The translations under genes and the position numbers were made by a program. The notes below the pieces were generated by a model. That model was given only the letters and a program-made list of their open reading frames with translations. It was not told where the DNA came from and ran no database searches. A stretch of DNA of 64,000 nt from Macrocybe gigantea (lineage: Eukaryota; Basidiomycota; Agaricomycetes; Agaricales; Callistosporiaceae). Shown one piece after another: positions 57,929-64,000 of this stretch. The stretch's first letter is position 1. The number at the start of each line of letters is the position of its first letter. The stretch lies in contig SJRY01000228.1 in NCBI GenBank assembly GCA_011319805.1, positions 558,001 to 622,000 on the forward strand, written 5' to 3'.

Positions 57929-58725
57929 ATGCTTGTTCACTTGCTGCGTCCTCTGCGCCCCAAAGGAGGAGCTTGTCGTCGAAGCATATCTGGCCACAAT
58001 GCTGCTTCGGTGATATACTTCGATTCAACACGGCGACATGATACCTCGGTCACAGAGACACCACCGTTTCTGACTTCGGATCAACGTTCAACACTGGAAC
58101 GCGCCGTGCGCGTTGATCAAGCGGGCGAAGTGGCAGCAAACTGGATTTACAAAGGGCAGATGGCTGTTTTGAGGTCTGATACTTCTGTTCAAGGCTTGAT
58201 CCAAGTAAGTAATCAAAGTTGTTGTTTCGTCGCATCCCGGAGTTCAGTGGTTTTCGTAGGAAATGTGGGACCAAGAAAAGAAACATTTGACAGTCATGAA
58301 TATGCTCCAAGCCCAACACCACGCTCGACCAACCATCTTCCTAGAATTCGCCAAGTATGCAGGTTTTGGTCTTGGCATTGTGACCGCCTTGATGGGCAAG
58401 GATGCCGCTATGGCATGTACAGAGGCTGTCGAAACTGTAATTGGCGAACACTACGACGAGTGAGTTAACGGGCCCCAATTCTTTGATCTCAATCTTGGGA
58501 TTAAACTGTTGCACTAGCCAACTGAACGAATTGCAATGCTTGCCAACCACTCATCCCAGTGTTCCTTTGTTAAGAGACGTCGTGCAAGAGTTCAGGGATG
58601 ACGAGTTAGGACATCTAAACCTTGCTGTGGACAATTTCGCGCAGCGAGCCCCGGCACATGCATTGCTCAGCATCGCCATTGGCACAGGCTGTCAGTTCGC
58701 AGTGGAGATCTGCAAGAGGATCTAG
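57929..58725 (+). CDS. COQ7: 5-demethoxyubiquinone hydroxylase COQ7
   Basis: Di-iron monooxygenase of ubiquinone synthesis, mitochondrial inner membrane. Basic N-terminus (MLVHLLRPLRPKGGACRRS) as presequence. Iron ligands: RVDQAGEVAAN, QEKKHLTVMN, EAVETVIGEHYDD and FRDDELGHLNLA. Exons 57929-58204, 58260-58459, 58518-58725. Intact and complete. Confidence 0.96.
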
Positions 58726-58856
58726 ACATTGCAGCGGTAGTCTGTAATTATGGCTTTATAATTCCAATGGAGAGCGCCAACTCTTCTAGGTCTTCACCAG
58801 CGATTCTCCTTTGCCCTCGTCCAATCAAATTTATGCTACCGGGGATTGAGTCATTG

Positions 58857-59218
58857 TCAGAGTCGTTGAAACGTGTATAGACCCACATAGTAATGTTTCG
58901 CAAGGAAATATGTGATTCCGGGCACCAATAAGAAACCTACAAAGGCCGTCCTGGTTGTAGTACGCGTCCAACGGAAATTCAAGTAAGCTTCCTCGCGCTG
59001 ATAAGCCTGTCCTTAGCGAAAGAGCAAAGCATATCGGTATTCTCCACCCACCATGCGATTAAACCGCTCGATGGCGGGATCCTCCTAAGAAGAGAAAGAC
59101 AGTCAATATACAGGTGGACAGAGACAGATTGCCGTACTTTAACGAAACCTGGATAGCATGCTTTAGCATCAAAGTACTGCGAAATAACATGGTGAAAAAA
59201 TTGACCGTGTCCAGCCAT
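58857..59218 (-). CDS. NADH:ubiquinone oxidoreductase NDUFB4/B15-like subunit
   Basis: Accessory subunit of complex I. Spliced from MAGH through a short exon (CYPGFVK) to EDPAIERFNRM-AYQREEAYLNFRWT, a single membrane segment FVGFLLVPGITYFLA, and a C-terminus ending in QRL. Four exons; three introns of about 45-55 nt. The pattern DPAIERF.....YLNFRWT..TTR.A matches fungal B15/NDUFB4. About 75 residues. Confidence 0.78.
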
Positions 59219-59307
59219 TGCAGCAGTGCAGCGGGTGAGGGTGAAGGAATGGTTTTATGTGTGTGTGCTTGTTTGTCATCCACTGTCTTCTCACATTACC
59301 CACCACC

Positions 59308-62046
59308 ATGGCGTACAACCGAGAATGGGATCGAGGAAAGGAATATTCTTCATTGGTCAATGCCGACGTAAGGCCTGGTTTCCGCGGAAGAGGGGAGGAC
59401 TATTATGGAGATGGAAAAAGACGGAAGTTTAACGATGGAGTATGTTTTGCACTTCACTTGGTGGCCGTCATAGGCTGAGGTCTTACCCAAGGGTTACGAT
59501 TCGGAGGGGTTCGTGTATGAGAGGTCGTACGCCCACAGTCGACATGATGAAAATTACCAAAGCTCCGTGCATGATGAACGTATCCAACGCCAGGGCAAGA
59601 AACGTCTCGTACCATCGGAACCAAGTCCCCATGTCATTTTCTTGGGCTTAGAGCCTGATTTCACCGAAGCAGATGTACGAATTTATGTTCGCATTTATCG
59701 ATAGATTGTGCTGAAGACTTTTCTAGCTCCAGTCTTATCTCAGCTCCAATGGTTGTAGCATAGAAACGGTCACAATTATTCGAGACAGATCATCAGGCAT
59801 TTGCAAGTTCGCATTTGTTCTTGACATCCATTGACGTATTCGCCGTTGGATAAGGTTCCTCAAAGGGCTTTGGATTCGCCCAGTTCACCAGCACCGAGCA
59901 TGCACGCGCGTTCGTAGACCCCTTGTTCCCTTTCATTCAAGTTCCACCTCCAGCTTCTCATGGCGCATCCGCGAAGACTGCGTATTACAAAGCACTTCAG
60001 ACAGGCTCACCACACAACGGCCGCAGAGTGAAGATAGATTACTCTCAAAGCGCCACCCCTCACGACAAGGGAAGACTAAACAGAGGGCATTTGAACGACG
60101 GCACTCGTGATATTGGGAACGCACCAGCACCCGTCCTTTTGTTCCGCGGCCTCGATCCATTATCTGGTCCTCAGGCTATATATCAGGCCATGCTTCATTC
60201 ATCTGGCCCCGGAGGTCAAGGGCCGAAGGGTATGAAGAGGATCATACTCATAAAAGACAAAGTTACTATGGCAAGCTTTGGGTTTGCGTTTGTGGAGTTT
60301 GTTGATGTCCAGGTCAGCTCATTCTTTTACCATTTCCCGAAAGTAGCCTGACCAATCTCCAGGCTGCTTCGGCCGTTCTCGCGGCCACCATGTCACCCCA
60401 AATTCATCCATCGGGTTTTCGCATCTCAGACAGACCTGTAGCTGCATCTTTCGCACATCCCTATTCTTTTCAACCTGTGACTGATATGCTATCCCGGGAT
60501 GATGCCTGCATACCTTCCTCGATTCATCTGGGTGGTGCCGAGGGTTCCTTAGTTCGGTATTGGGACGAGAGTTCAACGGCGGCTGTACTCGAGTTCAAGG
60601 TTGAGGAACCTCCCCAGACTGCCATCGTTCCTGCCAAAGAGAAGAAGGAGAAAAAGAAAAGAGGTGCGTTGCTGCGCCTCCTTTGGAAGTCAATACTGAT
60701 CACAGTCGCCATAGATGAACATGATGCTGTAGTGTCCGCAGCTGCACCGACGGTTCCCTCCGAACTTCCGATCATGGACAAGCCGGTGACGCTGAACTTT
60801 GGCAAGTTGTCCGCGAAAACAAGTTCCAGTGAGTCCCACCAGCTTGAGGAAGTCAGGATTGCAAGTTTCATAATCGGCTTGCAGATTCTGTCAAACTAGT
60901 GTCACTCGACTTTGCGAGCGACGACGTTGCCCAAGATGGAGAAGGAAGTGCTACGGACATGAATCCAGAGCCATCAAATGGTTTGTTTTTTTTGTCAAGA
61001 TTCCAGCCCATCCATATTGAATATTCCATTTAGGAACACCTTTAAGAATGCTCGCGCCTCTCGTTTCTACTAAAAAGGTCCAGCCTTTACGTTTTTTTTT
61101 AAAAGAAATGGATTGTTCTCACTTGATGCAGATTGTAGGCAACATCAGCAAATGGAATCAAGTCAGGGAAGAGATAATGCATAATGTTTCAGACGAATCA
61201 CGTACACACGTACAGCCCTTTCTTTTTCGTCATGTTATTACAGTCATTGAATGTGTCTGCTCAACTCAGGCTTCACATGTAGCAACCACATCTGCATCAA
61301 GCAATGACAAGCCAATTGAACAAGACCTGGAATTTTCTGATGTTACGGCTATGACATGTTTGCTGTGTGCTCGTCAGTTTAAGACAGTTGACCAGCTCAG
61401 ACGACACAATAAAGAATCAGACCTACATAAGGCATGTGATGTCCTTGTCTTCTCATTTTCACGATGACTTTTTAGACTGATGATTACTTAGAGAAATTAC
61501 AAGGATCCCAGTCTGCGGGATATTGCGCGGCAGAAGGTCCAGGCTCGACAAACAGCTTCACAGGGACAATCCAAGTATCGTGATCGTGCATCAGAACGGC
61601 GAATTTTCTTCAACCAGCCTGAAGTTCCACTTTCTGAAAAGGACCCTGTAAAAGCAGAAAATGCACGAACACCTTCACCTCCATGCTCTACCAACCCAGG
61701 TCATGATATTTCTAATATGGGAAACAAGCTTTTGAAGATGATGGGCTGGACTGAAGGCACAGGCCTTGGTGTGAGTGGTGAGGGCAGGGTTGAACCAATG
61801 TATGTTGTCAATTTGTAAATGTGCAAATATACATAAGATGCTAATTTTTCCTTCTACTCTAGTTCTACTGCTTTTTATGCACAAGGTGTAGGTCTAGGTG
61901 CTAGCAAGGGCAAGAGTATAGGCAAATTGACAGAGGGATACAGTGGATATATGAATATGATACAAGATTCAGTTAGTCTTCTTGTCAAATGCTTGTTTTA
62001 TATTCTGATTTTATTTTAATAGGTAAGGGAGCGATATAATAGTTAG
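59308..62046 (+). CDS. RBM5/RBM10-like RNA-binding G-patch protein
   Basis: Splicing regulator with RRM, C2H2 zinc finger and G-patch. Start MAYNREWDRGKEYSS; RRM1 part HVIFLGLEPDFTEADLQSYLSSNG and KGFGFAQFTS; second RRM-like part LLFRGLDPLSGPQAIY and MASFGFAFVEFVDVQ; zinc finger CLLCARQFKTVDQLRRH; G-patch LLKMMGWTEGTGLGVSGEGR and GVGLGASKGKS; C-terminus ERYNS. About fourteen introns; the one at 59797-59854 is best read as GC-AG. From about 60.97 kb the exons become clearly AT-richer, entering the gene-poor DNA. The frame is intact. Confidence 0.87.
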
Positions 62047-63041
62047 TCTTGGCTCATTTGTTTATTTAAAGGAGTAGAACACATCAACAGAAAGAGTTTT
62101 TTAGTTTTAGCATGAAAGTTTTTTATTCTAAAAGAAAAAAAAAATTAAGATTCAACTAAGACTAAATTAAAATGCTAAGTGTTTTATAAAAGCAGTAGAA
62201 TAGTAAGGGAAGAATATAGAACCCTGTTCTGCTCATAGTGGCTTTCATCTATCAGTCATGCTATTTAGAATGCAAAAGCAGTTAGAGTTTATCCCTTTAT
62301 CACAAAAAATGCAAGCTCGCTAGAAGCAAGGCAGCTGAGCTGCATTGGTTGTTGAAAGAGCTAGGTGTATCAAGAAGGAGCAGGGAGAAAGGAAGAAAAA
62401 ACTGTTAAAGATAGAACCATCAGTATATAATCATTAAAGTAAACATCATGCTAGCTAACTAGAGGACAGGTTGCAAAAGGACTAGAGTTGGTTGAAAACA
62501 TAAAGATTAATGAAAAACCTGAGCTCCAGTCCACATCTATCAAAGAAGGGTTTGCATCTTCTATCAGATCTGGTAGGAATGAACCTTTTCTCACTAGTAT
62601 CATAATTTTATGGGAGCTTGAACTCATTAAAGAGGAAAAAAATACTTCACCTCCATTACTATCTCTCTTTTTTTTAAATCTGATTGAATTTCAGACAGAG
62701 CCTAATAAATTTGGCATCTATCAAATCTATACTATGTACCCATCTAGTAATTCTGAGGCTAACTAATAGCTAAATGACCTCTACAATATCTCCTGTCCCT
62801 CAATCAGCCAGCCCAATACTGTCTACTCAAAGTAGATTGTGCCCTTCTTGATTGCACATCAATAGGCTAAAAACATCTTTGCTCTCTTTCACAACATGTC
62901 AGTCTTTCAGTTTATTCATTGGTTCTGTACTGAATCAGAATAAAAATTGATTGAAGAAGCAGATTGACTTGTTTATAATATCATTCTAGCACCTGACTTT
63001 AAAGTGGCTGGTTGTACATTCAATTTCAGTACAAAGCATGA
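62047..63041. other. AT-rich gene-poor region
   Basis: About 1 kb after the G-patch gene, with many short A/T runs. The only open frame (92 residues from an alternative start at 62488) has no recognisable domain and uses biased codons. Probably degraded transposon or intergenic DNA. Confidence 0.55.
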
Positions 63042-63360
63042 TGTTATGAACACCATCCAATAGACTATTTATTTTCTTATCTTATCTTCTTTCCTTCTCA
63101 CTATCTACTACACAGCCTTGTACAGCACACAGCCTTTTGAGTCATCCTTCTCCTCTAGTCATTCTGAGTCATCTCTACTGGACTTACTTATCTGCAGTTT
63201 ACAGCATTGCATAGTCCATAGTCTGTGCTTACATACCATATGTATATAAGACCCTCCAAATATACCAGTAACACTAGGCTTAATATTTCTTTTGCCATCA
63301 TCTCAAACTACTCTCGCACTTAAGTCTATCTGAGTCCTTTGAGATTTGTCTAGCCTAACA
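63042..63360 (-). repeat. 319-bp LTR, inverted copy
   Basis: Runs from tgttatg to cctaaca and is the reverse complement of the copy at 63417-63735 over its whole length (same 319 bp), with many point differences. Outer ends TGTTA...TAACA fit a long terminal repeat. It carries a ttatata TATA-like box near the middle. No matching 5-bp direct repeat flanks it, so it may be a partner or older copy. Confidence 0.8.
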
Positions 63361-63416
63361 AGATATTAAACCTTGTTGAGACTTGCTCAGACTCACACAT
63401 ACTATATCATGCTTTA
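63361..63416. other. Spacer between the two inverted LTRs
   Basis: 56 bp of unique, AT-rich sequence between the arms. It ends with the 5-bp target copy cttta. Confidence 0.6.
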
Positions 63417-63735
63417 TGTTAGGCTAGACGAATCTTAAAGGACTCAGGCAGACTAAGTGCAAGAGTGGTTTAAGATGATGGCAAATGAAATATTAAGCCT
63501 AGTGCTACTGGTACATCTGAAAGTCCTTATATACATTACAGTACTCAAGCATGGACTATGGACTGCACAATGCTGTGGACTGCGGATGAATAAGACTGGG
63601 ATGAGATGACTCAGAATAACTAGAAAAGTGAAAATGACTCGATGACTGCACACTGCACAATGTGATGGGGGGGAAAGATAAGAGAAGGGAGATAAGATAA
63701 GAAAATAAATGGTCCTTCGAGCGATGTCTGTAACA
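63417..63735 (+). mobile_element. Solo LTR of a retrotransposon
   Basis: 319 bp from tgttagg to gtaaca, flanked by direct 5-bp repeats cttta at 63412-63416 and 63736-63740. TG...CA ends and a 5-bp target-site duplication are LTR hallmarks, and no internal retrotransposon genes follow before the duplication, so this is a solo LTR from recombination between two LTRs. A tatata box occurs inside near 63529-63534. Confidence 0.85.
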
Positions 63736-63740
63736 CTTTA

Positions 63741-64000
63741 TCAAAGACCTGATCAATATTCAATAACAAGCAGTTACTGATCTAGCAAGCACTAGCACAA
63801 ATAATAAGAGCACCTGGCTCAGAGAAGTAGACCAGACATTGCAGTCTATGCCATTTGCAGAGACAGTCCACACCACCTGCAGAGACACTAGCAATTCAAA
63901 CAAACAGAAGAAAGAACATACACCTATGTCAAATAGCAATAATGAAAAATAAGCATTTCTGAGAGAATTTGCCTTTACCACTATAGATGAACCTACTAAA
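63741..64000. other. Unassigned AT-rich tail of the window
   Basis: 260 bp after the LTR target duplication, no recognisable gene. A 30-or-so-codon frame near 63850 has no domain. It may be part of an older element or ordinary intergenic DNA. Confidence 0.4.

Noticed and set aside
62488..62766. 92-residue open frame as a gene
   Set aside because: It starts from a non-ATG codon, has no known domain and lies in AT-rich repeat DNA.
63042..63735. Inverted LTR pair as a complete terminal-inverted-repeat DNA transposon
   Set aside because: The arms are LTR-like (TG...CA ends, 5-bp target duplication on one arm) and the 56-bp centre codes nothing.

Overview
The window is nuclear DNA of a filamentous fungus, most likely a basidiomycete of the Agaricomycotina. 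Genes are dense and sit on both strands. Most are cut by many short introns of about 45-65 nt. The recognisable proteins (BIO3-BIO1 fusion, SMG6/EST1-like nuclease, HID1, GSK3, Met30-type F-box/WD40, formin, GAD, cupredoxin and PEBP secreted proteins) fit that group. Species is not called.

Layout. 1-10 kb: sulfate permease (cut by the left edge), STRAP-like WD40 protein, a SnoaL/NTF2-fold protein, a mitochondrial SDR, Cdc20 and the fused biotin enzyme. 10-22 kb: SMG6-like PIN nuclease, DOMON/cytochrome b561 protein, NDK, QCR7, transketolase and CMC2. 22-34 kb: YicI-type GH31 alpha-xylosidase, serine/threonine dehydratase, PET100, proteasome beta4, hotdog thioesterase, glutamate decarboxylase, DNA polymerase delta small subunit and ESCRT-II SNF8. 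34-45 kb: cupredoxin GPI protein, HID1, a RAD57/XRCC3-like recombinase, ATG8 and glucosidase I (GH63). 45-62 kb: formin, PEBP-like secreted protein, GSK3, Met30-like F-box protein, an intron-containing tRNA-Leu, a small protein with two PGG microtubule-type motifs, COQ7, complex I NDUFB4 and an RBM5/10-like splicing factor. 62-64 kb: AT-rich, gene-poor DNA with two 319-bp LTRs in inverted orientation. At least one is a solo LTR with a 5-bp target-site duplication.

Most genes are housekeeping. Five belong to respiratory-chain assembly or function (QCR7, CMC2, PET100, COQ7, NDUFB4) and several lie in divergent pairs with short shared promoters, but I see no secondary-metabolite or defence cluster.

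Two features run through the whole window. First, at least eighteen coding sequences or segments continue only if one base is added, nearly always in a homopolymer, and always in the same direction (a missing base). They hit essential genes such as CDC20, POL31 and GSK-neighbouring formin, so assembly deletions are more likely than pseudogenes. Second, seven introns are best explained by GC-AG splicing, three of them in the glutamate decarboxylase gene, and several exons are tiny (6, 18, 24 and 27 nt). The least described gene is the small PGG-motif protein at 56775-57513.
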